The position numbers and the translations under genes were made by a program. From Mucilaginibacter rivuli (GTDB taxonomy: Bacteria > Bacteroidota > Bacteroidia > Sphingobacteriales > Sphingobacteriaceae), in NCBI RefSeq assembly GCF_019391655.1, contig NZ_JAHXPQ010000003.1, forward strand, positions 310,001 to 374,000: a stretch of DNA of 64,000 bases, in the 5' to 3' direction. Of this stretch, positions 24,803 to 33,175 are shown piece by piece. Numbering within the stretch: position 1 is the stretch's first letter; each line of letters starts with the position of its first letter. The notes beneath the pieces are model-generated. The model saw nothing but the letters and a program-made list of their open reading frames with translations, was not told the DNA's origin and made no database searches.

Positions 24803-26284
24803 TTATAACTCCTTCCTCAACCTCGCTACCGGTATATTCATTTGCTCACGGTATTTGGCTACGGTGCGGCGGGCTATGTTGTAGCCGTGCTCTTTCAATA
24901 TGTCGGTCAGCTTTTCGTCGGCAAGGGGGTGGTGTTTGTCTTCGGCGCCGATGAAGTCTTCCAGTATTTTTTTTACCTCTTTGTTTGATACCTCTTCGCC
25001 ACTGTCCATTTGTATGGCCTCGCTGAAGAATGATTTTAGTAGGAAGGTACCAAACTCGGTCTGCACATATTTAGAATTTGCCACACGCGATACGGTGGAG
25101 ATATCCATGCCTATCTTATCGGCAATATCCTTTAAGATCATCGGGCGCAGGTTACGCTCATCGCCGGTAAGGAAAAAATCATACTGATAATGCATAATAG
25201 CATTCATGGTTTTGAGCAGCGTTTGCTGGCGCTGTTTAATGGCATCTATAAACCATTTTGCCGAGTCGAGCTTTTGCTTAACAAATTGTACGGCTTCTTT
25301 CAGTTTTTTATCCTTTTGCGATGCCTTATCATAATGCTGGAACATATCCTGATATGAGCGGCTTACACGTAATTCGGGTGCATTTTTGGAATTAAGTGTT
25401 AATATAAGCACCCCATCGTTATTGCTGATATGAAAATCAGGGATCACCTGCATTTGCTTAGTGTTTATCTCGTTACTGTCGCCAGGCTTTGGGTTGAGTT
25501 TCAATATCTCGTTAACAATCCCTTTTAGTTCATCGGGTGCCAGGTTAAGCGATTTCTCCAGTTTATCATAATGCTTGCGGGTAAACTCGTCCAGGTATTC
25601 TTCAACAACCAGCATCGCTTTTTTGATGATGGGTTCGTTCACATCCTTTTTACGCAATTGTATCAGCAAACATTCCTGCAGATCGCGGGCACCAACGCCG
25701 GGAGGATCAAACTGTTGGATCAGCTTCAGCATCTCCTCTACCTCATCATCTTCGGCCATTACGTTTTGTGAGAAAGCGAGATCATCGGTTATCGACATGA
25801 TGGGCCTGCGCAGGTAACCATCGTCATCCAAGCTGCCTATAATTTGCTGCCCTATCCTAAAATCCTTATCCGAAAGCGGAACAAGATCCAACTGATTCTG
25901 CAAACTCTCGAAAAACGAGCTTTGAACGGCAATGGGTATCTCTTTCCTTTCTTCGTCATCATCACCGTTCTGGTCATATCGCGAACCATAATCGTTCACG
26001 TTATCATCCTGCAGGTAATCGTCTATATTAAACTCGTCAAACTCGCTTTGTTCATTATTATCGTCGCTGTTAAAGTTATCATCATCCGGGTCACGGTCGG
26101 GATAAGCTTCTTCGGGCTCGTTCATGTTGGATAAACTCAAATCTTCGAGGGCCGGGTTCTCTTCCAACTCCTCTTTTATTCGGGTATCTAATGATACAGT
26201 AGGCACCTGCAGCAACTTAATAAACTGTATTTGCTGCGGCGATAATTTTTGAAGGAGTTTCTGTTGTAGATTCTGACGTAACAT
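24803..26284 (-). CDS. rpoN: RNA polymerase sigma-54 factor
   Basis: 493 residues. Region I is NLQQKLLQKLSPQQIQFIKL, followed by an acidic, disordered region II (about 50-115, EEAYPDRDPDDDNFNSDD), a core-binding domain, and the DNA-binding C terminus with HTH and the RpoN box ARRTVAKYRE near 470. Sigma-54 directs RNA polymerase to -24/-12 promoters and needs an activator ATPase; none is adjacent. A minus-strand -7-like box (TATTTTTG, 26304-26297) is close to the start. Confidence 0.96.
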   Translation of the reverse strand: MLRQNLQQKLLQKLSPQQIQFIKLLQVPTVSLDTRIKEELEENPALEDLSLSNMNEPEEAYPDRDPDDDNFNSDDNNEQSEFDEFNIDDYLQDDNVNDYGSRYDQNGDDDEERKEIPIAVQSSFFESLQNQLDLVPLSDKDFRIGQQIIGSLDDDGYLRRPIMSITDDLAFSQNVMAEDDEVEEMLKLIQQFDPPGVGARDLQECLLIQLRKKDVNEPIIKKAMLVVEEYLDEFTRKHYDKLEKSLNLAPDELKGIVNEILKLNPKPGDSNEINTKQMQVIPDFHISNNDGVLILTLNSKNAPELRVSRSYQDMFQHYDKASQKDKKLKEAVQFVKQKLDSAKWFIDAIKQRQQTLLKTMNAIMHYQYDFFLTGDERNLRPMILKDIADKIGMDISTVSRVANSKYVQTEFGTFLLKSFFSEAIQMDSGEEVSNKEVKKILEDFIGAEDKHHPLADEKLTDILKEHGYNIARRTVAKYREQMNIPVARLRKEL

Positions 26285-26475
26285 ATATTAGATGAACAAA
26301 AATACACTAATTACGCCGAACAAAAAAGCCAGCTTAAATAAGCAGCCCTTAATTATCCGGTAAGTAATAATGATCTTTCCGTTGGGTTTTCGGGGTAATA
26401 AACCATACTATTCTCAATTTGTTCTGTATAATTTAAAATATTACTAACTTCGGTATAAACCAAACACACAGTAAT

Positions 26476-26889
26476 ATGAGTATAGTTAAAGAGTTTAAAG
26501 AGTTTGCGATGAAAGGCAACGTTGTTGACCTTGCTGTTGGTGTTATCATTGGCGGCGCCTTTGGCAAAATTGTTTCATCTTTGGTTACCGACGTAATAAT
26601 GCCGCCAATAGGTTTACTTTTAGGTGGTTTAGATTTTAAAGACCTGAAAATTCATTTAAAACCTGCAGTTGGTAAAAACCCCGAGGTAACCATGAATATT
26701 GGCGTTTTTATAAATACCGCTATCGATTTCCTGATTGTAGCTTTTGTGATATTTATGGTGATAAAAGGTATTAATGCCTTAAAACGTAAAGAAGAGGCCG
26801 CACCTGCCGAACCCGAAGCAGCACCTGCACCAACTAAAGAAGAAGTATTGCTGACCGAGATAAGGGATTTACTGGCAGCCAAAAAATAA
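26476..26889 (+). CDS. mscL: large-conductance mechanosensitive channel
   Basis: 137 residues. The signature is [20 protein letters not shown] (TM1), with [10 protein letters not shown] and the second helix [20 protein letters not shown] cytoplasmic helix ends the protein ([16 protein letters not shown]), preceded by an Ala/Pro/Glu-rich linker. MscL opens on hypo-osmotic shock. Divergent from rpoN with about 190 bases between. A family A repeat follows. Confidence 0.95.
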   Translation: MSIVKEFKEFAMKGNVVDLAVGVIIGGAFGKIVSSLVTDVIMPPIGLLLGGLDFKDLKIHLKPAVGKNPEVTMNIGVFINTAIDFLIVAFVIFMVIKGINALKRKEEAAPAEPEAAPAPTKEEVLLTEIRDLLAAKK

Positions 26890-26897
26890 AACTCAAC

Positions 26898-26994
26898 CGT
26901 CATTGCGAGGCACGAAGCAATCTTCGATAGGCATTTATGCGATATACAAAGCGCGAATGCAAAGTTTAGGATTGCTTCGTACCTCGCAATGACG
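26898..26994. repeat. 97-bp inverted-repeat element, family A (copy 3)
   Basis: CGTCATTGCGAGGCACGAAG and its near-perfect inverse CTTCGTACCTCGCAATGACG flank a 50-bp centre with AGTTTAGG. It is the best-preserved copy in the window and lies between convergent mscL and mutS. Confidence 0.9.
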
Positions 26995-27057
26995 CGTTTT
27001 TGATATCAGGGTAAAATCCATCTTACCTCTCTCATCTTCCATGCCCTTAAAGGGCGT

Positions 27058-29667
27058 TTAGCTCTTTATCATTCGCTGTATCTCGTCCAGCTTCATCATG
27101 GCTTCAACGGGTGTGAGGGTATTTACATCGAGGTTGTTCAGCATATCGCGTATCTTCACCAGTACCGGGTCATCAATACTGAACATTTGCATTTGAACGG
27201 CCTGCTTTTGTACCTTTTTGATGCTTTCTTTAATACTTTCGCCGCCGGTGCGTTCGTGCTCCAGTTTTTTGAGTATCTCGTTGGCGCGGGTCAATACCTT
27301 TGGCGGCATGCCGGCCAGCTTGGCTACGTGGATACCAAAACTATGCTCGCTGCCACCAGGCACCAGCTTGCGTAAAAAGATGATCTTATGCCCTATTTCC
27401 TTTACGGTGACGTTGTAATTCTTCACCCGGGGAAACATATTGCTCAATTCGTTCAACTCGTGATAGTGCGTAGCGAACAGGGTTTTGGCTTTCGCCGATG
27501 GATGGTTATGCAGGTACTCGGCAATGGCCCATGCTATTGATATACCATCGTAAGTTGATGTACCGCGGCCTATCTCATCCAACAGGATCAAACTCCTGTC
27601 GCTCAGGTTATTCAAAATGCTGGCAGTTTCGTTCATCTCCACCATAAAGGTCGATTCGCCTGACGACAGGTTATCCGATGCACCAACCCTCGTAAATATC
27701 TTATCCACCAAACCAATGGTGGCTTCCTTTGCGGGGACAAAGCATCCCATCTGCGCCATCAGCACAATCAAACCTGTTTGTCTTAATAAAGCCGACTTAC
27801 CAGCCATGTTGGGGCCGGTAATAATGATGATCTGCTGCGTATCCGAATCCAAAAAAACATCGTTGGTAATGTATTCTTCGCCCAAAGGCAAATTCTTTTC
27901 AATTACCGGGTGGCGGCCACCTTTAATATCGAGGATACGTGTATCATCTATCTTAGGCTTAACGTAATAGTTTTTAATGGCGATGGTTGCAAAATTTAGC
28001 AACACATCCAACTGCGCCACCAAATGCGCATTCAGTTGTACCGGCTTGATGTAACTCATCAAGGCATACAGCAATTCGTTGTATAAGCGGGTTTCCAGTG
28101 CCAGTATCTTTTCTTCGGCGCCTAATATCTGCTCTTCGTATTCCTTCAGTTCGGGCGTAATGTACCGCTCGGCATTAACGAGTGTTTGCTTGCGGATCCA
28201 TTCGGCAGGAACCTTATCCTTGTGAGCATTACTTACCTCGAGGTAATAACCGAAAACGTTATTAAAGGCCACTTTTAGCGATGGTATCCGGGTTAACTCG
28301 GCTTCGCGCTTTTGTATTTCCAACAAATAGCCTTTACCGCCAAAAGCAATCTTGCGCAGGCGGTCCAGTTCTTCATCCAAACCTTCGGATATTACACCTC
28401 CTTTTATTACCATTACCGGTGGGTCAGGTTGTATTTCAGTTTCTATACGCTCTTTTATCAGCGTACAGGGGTTTAGTTGCTCTGCAATAGTTTGCAATGC
28501 CTTGTTTTGGCTTTGGCTGCAAATATTTTTAATAACTTCTATACTCTGCAAAGCTTTTTTTAATTGCCATACTTCGCGCGGATTCGCCTTTTGTAACCCT
28601 ATTTTTGATATCAGCCTTTCCAGATCGCCAATATGGCGAATGTGTTGCTTTAGTTCTTCGCGCAGCTCTTCATAATTAATAAGGTGCTCCACAACGTTCA
28701 ACCGGTCTTCAATAGGCTTGCGCTCTTTCAAAGGCATTACTATCCAGCGGCGCAACAGCCTCGCTCCCATTGGCGACGAGGTTTGGTCGAGCACATCAAC
28801 CAGCGTAATGGCATTTTCGTTATTAGAACCAACCAGTTCCAGGTTACGGATGCTGTATCGGTCCATCCACAAAAATCTGTCCTCTTCTATCCGGCTTATC
28901 GCCGAAATATGCTGCAGGTTGCGGTGCTCGGTCTCGTTCAAATAATGCAAAGCCACACCCGCGGCTACGATGCCAAGGTTCAGCTTTTCGATGCCAAAAC
29001 CTTTAAGCGATTTTACCTCAAAATGTTTTAATAGCGTTTCGGTAGCGTAATCGCCGCTGTAGGGCCATTCATCCAAAGTGTAAGTATAAAACCTGTCGCC
29101 AAAGGTTTCTTTAAAGTCGGCATTGCGACTTTTGGGGTAGATCACCTCGCTCGGGTTAAAGCTTTGCAGCAGCTTGTCGATATAATCGCTATTACCCTGC
29201 GCTGTTAAAAATTCGCCTGTCGAAATATCCAGCAGCGCTATTCCAACGCTGTTCTTCTCAAAATAAAGCGAAGCCAAATAGTTATTGGTTTTTTGCTGAA
29301 CGATGTTATCGCCATAAGCAACACCGGGCGTAACCAGTTCGGTAACGCCACGCTTAACTATGGTTTTGGTGGTTTTAGGGTCTTCCAGCTGATCGCATAT
29401 CGCTACACGCTGCCCTGCCCTTACGAGTTTTGGCAAATAGGTATCCAGCGAATGGTGCGGGAAACCCGCCAGTTCCTGGTGCATGGCCGCGCCGTTGGCA
29501 CGCTTGGTAAGCACAATGCCCAGTATGCCCGCGGCCCTAATGGCATCCTCGCCAAAGGTTTCGTAAAAATCGCCTACGCGGAACAACAGCAGCGCACCCG
29601 GGTATTTTACCTTGATGGCATTGTATTGTTGCATTAAGGGCGTTTCTTTTGTTGCTGTAGCTGCCAA
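27058..29667 (-). CDS. mutS: DNA mismatch repair protein MutS
   Basis: 869 residues, normal length. The mismatch-binding F-x-E motif is [12 protein letters not shown] near the N terminus. The ATPase carries Walker [12 protein letters not shown] and the downstream signature [18 protein letters not shown] with the C-terminal [15 protein letters not shown] helix. It is a stand-alone gene here; mutL is not in the window. Confidence 0.97.
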   Translation of the reverse strand: MAATATKETPLMQQYNAIKVKYPGALLLFRVGDFYETFGEDAIRAAGILGIVLTKRANGAAMHQELAGFPHHSLDTYLPKLVRAGQRVAICDQLEDPKTTKTIVKRGVTELVTPGVAYGDNIVQQKTNNYLASLYFEKNSVGIALLDISTGEFLTAQGNSDYIDKLLQSFNPSEVIYPKSRNADFKETFGDRFYTYTLDEWPYSGDYATETLLKHFEVKSLKGFGIEKLNLGIVAAGVALHYLNETEHRNLQHISAISRIEEDRFLWMDRYSIRNLELVGSNNENAITLVDVLDQTSSPMGARLLRRWIVMPLKERKPIEDRLNVVEHLINYEELREELKQHIRHIGDLERLISKIGLQKANPREVWQLKKALQSIEVIKNICSQSQNKALQTIAEQLNPCTLIKERIETEIQPDPPVMVIKGGVISEGLDEELDRLRKIAFGGKGYLLEIQKREAELTRIPSLKVAFNNVFGYYLEVSNAHKDKVPAEWIRKQTLVNAERYITPELKEYEEQILGAEEKILALETRLYNELLYALMSYIKPVQLNAHLVAQLDVLLNFATIAIKNYYVKPKIDDTRILDIKGGRHPVIEKNLPLGEEYITNDVFLDSDTQQIIIITGPNMAGKSALLRQTGLIVLMAQMGCFVPAKEATIGLVDKIFTRVGASDNLSSGESTFMVEMNETASILNNLSDRSLILLDEIGRGTSTYDGISIAWAIAEYLHNHPSAKAKTLFATHYHELNELSNMFPRVKNYNVTVKEIGHKIIFLRKLVPGGSEHSFGIHVAKLAGMPPKVLTRANEILKKLEHERTGGESIKESIKKVQKQAVQMQMFSIDDPVLVKIRDMLNNLDVNTLTPVEAMMKLDEIQRMIKS

Positions 29668-29806
29668 GTATGTTGTACTTATTGTTAAACGGCTAAGTTA
29701 ACCCATTGCCCTGTTATACCGCAATTTGTTGAAAAGTTGCCCTTTTGTGGATTACAAAATTTAAGACCTGCTGCACTATCAAAAAAAATAAGCTTACTTT
29801 TAATAC

Positions 29807-30448
29807 ATGGTATTTATATATGGGTCCAATTTTTATGGTAAAGTAGCCCAGGTGAACCATCAATGGATCGAGACCAAGTTTGCTACATTTATGTTTTTTC
29901 CAATTTTCCCGATTGGTTCAATACTTGTTACTTCATCAAGTTTCAGGGAGCGGCAGGGCATTAACATCAGTACCTATAAAAAAAGTGTAGCAGCCACCTA
30001 TGCCAGGATATTTAGCCTGCTATTTGCCATATGGTTCATTTATGATTTGTTTAGCTCTTACTCTTTCGGCAAACTTAACGACCTGGTCTGGGCGCTCATC
30101 TTCTCGGCTTTATGGGTTTATTTCTATTTTTTTTATGGCCGCCCCACTGCCGATGAGCTAACCATAAGAAACAAGGTTGGCACTGTTACCGGTATGTATG
30201 CTTTGCCTAACTGGTTTGATTTTTCATACAGGCGTAATAAACTGCGCGATTATGAAAACCTTTACAAAACAAAATACCCGGATAATGATTGGAAAACAGA
30301 CTTGCGGGATAACCACACCGACCCTGAAAAACTACCGTTGCTATATATTATTGCGCTTTATAATTGCACGGTATATGACATTCCGGAAAATGATGAGCTA
30401 TATAACAAAGCCGATTTGATGTATAACCCGGTAGCCAAACAGCCTTAA
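29807..30448 (+). CDS. membrane protein of unknown function
   Basis: 213 residues with three hydrophobic segments (about 27-45, 66-84 and 90-110), then a soluble C-terminal half (about 115-213) with no recognised fold (NKLRDYENLYKTKYPDNDW, YDIPENDELYNKADLMYN). The N terminus FIYGSNFYGKVAQVNHQW is not a signal peptide. It is divergent from mutS. Confidence 0.65.
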   Translation: MVFIYGSNFYGKVAQVNHQWIETKFATFMFFPIFPIGSILVTSSSFRERQGINISTYKKSVAATYARIFSLLFAIWFIYDLFSSYSFGKLNDLVWALIFSALWVYFYFFYGRPTADELTIRNKVGTVTGMYALPNWFDFSYRRNKLRDYENLYKTKYPDNDWKTDLRDNHTDPEKLPLLYIIALYNCTVYDIPENDELYNKADLMYNPVAKQP

Positions 30449-30475
30449 CTGTTAATTAATTATTGTTGTACATTA

Positions 30476-30506
30476 TTTGCACCGGTAAAAATAATAGCTA
30501 ACTTTA
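30476..30506 (+). promoter_or_regulatory. Bacteroidetes-type promoter
   Basis: TTTG at 30476-30479, a 19-bp spacer and TAACTTTA at 30499-30506 match the consensus with one change in the -7 box. The transcription start would be about 20 bases before the barrel gene at 30529. Confidence 0.5.
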
Positions 30507-30528
30507 AGTATAATACCTTTTATACCCT

Positions 30529-31086
30529 ATGGCTTTCTTTAAACTACCCGCAATAATATGTGCGTTATTGCTAACCTGCATATGTGTTAAAACACGTGCG
30601 CAAGCCCAAAGCGATGATACTACCCAGCGCAGCTATTGGGCCAGCGTTGGCTACGGCGCCGGTACCTTTGCCGAAAACCAAACCGAATTTACCGTTGCAA
30701 CCGAGTTAAAGAACAACTGGGTACTTGCAGGCAATGTACAGGCTGAGCTTGATGCCCGTAAAAGCTATGTACAAATGCATGTTGCCGAAGTATCTACCTA
30801 TAACCTGTTAGCGGGTAAGCTACACCATCTTAAAACCTCTTTTTTTACTACATCTGTTGGCCTGGGTGTGGTGCACCGTAATTCGTTTGATACCAACGGC
30901 ACACAAGGCGTGCAGCTAAATGAAACCGACGAGAATACCATAGGCGTACCCATAACTGTTCAGGGTTTCATTTTACCTTTAAAATGGCTGGGGCTGGGTT
31001 TAAGCGCTTATGTTAATTTAAACACGGTGCAAACCATTGCAGGCATCAACTTTTCTATTGCTATTGGTAAAATGGGTACCCGCTAA
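30529..31086 (+). CDS. single-module outer-membrane beta-barrel-like protein
   Basis: 185 residues with a signal peptide (FFKLPAIICALLLTCICVKT-type, cut near QAQ). The mature part is one module of about 150 residues with alternating strands (RSYWASVGYGAGTFAEN, FFTTSVGLGVVHRNSFD, IGVPITVQGFILPLKWLG, INFSIAIGKM). The same module occurs twice in the protein at 32003. Its stop overlaps the stop of the convergent esterase by 3 bases. Confidence 0.75.
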   Translation: MAFFKLPAIICALLLTCICVKTRAQAQSDDTTQRSYWASVGYGAGTFAENQTEFTVATELKNNWVLAGNVQAELDARKSYVQMHVAEVSTYNLLAGKLHHLKTSFFTTSVGLGVVHRNSFDTNGTQGVQLNETDENTIGVPITVQGFILPLKWLGLGLSAYVNLNTVQTIAGINFSIAIGKMGTR

Positions 31087-31859
31087 TTAAGCAGGTATTT
31101 TTTAAAGGGTTGCTTTTTTAAACCTCTAAGTCCTTCAACCACGCAGGCGGCATTAAACTTTGCCCCGGCTTCTATCGTATGGGTATGGTCTTTCACGGTA
31201 AAGTAATCGGCCATCACTTTGGCTTCGCCAAGTTCATCGTAATGGTCGGCAATGATCTTGTTCAGGTCAATAAAATCAACACCCTTTTGTGTGGCTACTT
31301 CTTTATCAATAGCCACATACTCGGCGCCTACCCTATCTACCTTACCATCTTTCCAGATGTTGCGCGGCACCAGCGAAAGTACGATCGGGATACCGCCCAT
31401 AGCCTTTGTTTCATCAATATACTTGCGGATATTATAGCCAAAAGAGTGTGCCATTACACTTTTTTGAGTTTTAGGGTTGGTAACCATGGTTGAATCATCG
31501 CCGTTACCTTTTAGGGTTGTCGGGTTCCCATCGTTATGGCCAAACTGGATCAATACGTAATCGCCTTTTTTAATATTTGGCCTTACCTTTTCCCAAAAGC
31601 CGCCTGTAACGAAGCTAAGGCTGCTGGTGCCACCAAAGGCTTTGTTTTGGATAGATATTTTGGTGGTATCGAACAACTCATGGATAAAATGCCCCCAACC
31701 CCATAAACCGCCATCGCCACGATCATATGTACCATTGCGCACGGTCGAATCGCCAATGAGCCAGAGGGTGGGTTTGTTATTCTCGCGCGTTTTGTAAATG
31801 GTAAACGAACTGAGCAGCACAAAGAGCACAATAAGCAAGGGCTGGTTGTATTTTTCCAT
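31083..31859 (-). CDS. rhamnogalacturonan acetylesterase-like SGNH hydrolase
   Basis: 258 residues from MEKYNQPLLIVLFVLL; the in-frame upstream codons look untranslated. A hydrophobic N terminus is followed by the SGNH blocks: GDSTVRNG with the nucleophile S38, the FGGTSS block, FGHNDGN (block III) and KDHTHT with the catalytic D/H near the C terminus. This family removes acetyl groups from pectin-type glycans, though the substrate is inferred. The gene sits between the two barrel-module genes on the opposite strand. Confidence 0.85.
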   Translation of the reverse strand: MEKYNQPLLIVLFVLLSSFTIYKTRENNKPTLWLIGDSTVRNGTYDRGDGGLWGWGHFIHELFDTTKISIQNKAFGGTSSLSFVTGGFWEKVRPNIKKGDYVLIQFGHNDGNPTTLKGNGDDSTMVTNPKTQKSVMAHSFGYNIRKYIDETKAMGGIPIVLSLVPRNIWKDGKVDRVGAEYVAIDKEVATQKGVDFIDLNKIIADHYDELGEAKVMADYFTVKDHTHTIEAGAKFNAACVVEGLRGLKKQPFKKYLLN

Positions 31860-32002
31860 GATGATAAATTGAACGGACCAGTAACGGTCCGGCATATAAT
31901 TGGTTATGAATACTAATTTACGTGCTGATATCCTAACTTCAAACATAACATCGCAAATGTTACACGGTGCATTTTTGTATATTTAGGCTTCAAAACCTGA
32001 AC

Positions 32003-33085
32003 TTGAAAAATCCAATTATCAAAATTACTGTTAGCCTTTGCTGCCTGGTGGTATTTTCCTGTGTTTCTCTCCCTGCTCACAGCCAGACGATCGATAGCGT
32101 CAAACGCAGCTATTGGCTGGGTTTTGGTTATGGTGGGGCAACCAATAAGCAAAGTATCAGCGGGTTTATTAACAACATCAACCTCAATTACCAGCTCCGG
32201 GGGAACCACCTTATCACCTTAAACGCGCAGGGCGATCTTGGCGAGCAGGCATTTTATACTCCTAAGCATGTTACCAATATATCTACCTTCGATATCCTTG
32301 GCGGGAAGATCTATTCACACAACTCCTCTATGTTCACATTACAGGCGGGCCTGGGCCTGGTGCACCTCCATGCGTACGACCGTACCAATATCCCATCCGA
32401 TATCATTTACAATGAAAGCAACCGGTTCTCTGTTGGCATACCTGTTTCAGCACAAGCCTATCTTGTAGGTTTTAAAGCCATTGGTATAGGTGTGGGCGCG
32501 TGGGCAAACCTTAACCTGCTGCAACCTGTGGCGGGCGTTAATTTCAATTATGCCTTTGGCAGGATCATTACCCCCGGCAGGATACGAAACCACCATTTGA
32601 ATGATAGCCTGAGAACGCCATCCAGCCTCTGGCTTTCCTTTGGTGTTGGGTCGAACAGCATTACCGATGCATGGGGCCGTTTTGATATGAATGTTGAAAT
32701 AGCACACCGCTGGCTGTTAACCGGTAATGTAGCGGGTAGTATTGCTGAGCATATCATTAATGTTCCGACCCATGTAGCACGTCATGGTACTGCCGACCTG
32801 CTTTTTGGCAGGTTGTACAAAAAAGGCCAATGTCTGTTCAGCGCTTCGGCGGGGCTTGGCCTTACGCATTTTAACAGTTATGATACCGATGGCACCGGAT
32901 CTTACCTTAACCAGCACATTCAAAACACTATCGGCATACCTGTTTTAGTGCAAGGCTATTTGGTTGGATTTAACACCCTTGGGGTAGGTATTGGCGGGTA
33001 TGCTAATTTTAATACGGTACGCAACGAAGTTGGTTTAAGTTTGAGTTTTGCTTTTGGGAAAATGGTTACGGTGAAGAAATATTAG
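32003..33085 (+). CDS. tandem two-module outer-membrane beta-barrel-like protein
   Basis: 360 residues from the TTG at 32003 (KNPIIKITVSLCCLVVFSC signal peptide); a GTG at 31967 would add 12 residues with no signal character. The mature part has two copies of the module seen once at 30529: first RSYWLGFGYGGATNKQ, LQAGLGLVHLHAYD, VGIPVSAQAYLVGFKAIGIG; then SSLWLSFGVGSNSITDAWG, ASAGLGLTHFNSYDTDG, IGIPVLVQGYLVGFNTLGVG. Function unknown. Confidence 0.75.
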   Translation: MKNPIIKITVSLCCLVVFSCVSLPAHSQTIDSVKRSYWLGFGYGGATNKQSISGFINNINLNYQLRGNHLITLNAQGDLGEQAFYTPKHVTNISTFDILGGKIYSHNSSMFTLQAGLGLVHLHAYDRTNIPSDIIYNESNRFSVGIPVSAQAYLVGFKAIGIGVGAWANLNLLQPVAGVNFNYAFGRIITPGRIRNHHLNDSLRTPSSLWLSFGVGSNSITDAWGRFDMNVEIAHRWLLTGNVAGSIAEHIINVPTHVARHGTADLLFGRLYKKGQCLFSASAGLGLTHFNSYDTDGTGSYLNQHIQNTIGIPVLVQGYLVGFNTLGVGIGGYANFNTVRNEVGLSLSFAFGKMVTVKKY

Positions 33086-33175
33086 TGTGGTGGTTTTGGC
33101 TGTCGCAGATAAGCATGGCGTATCGTCCTCATAACCGGGCGGGTATAGCGGATTGGATTAGTTAAGATTTGACAA

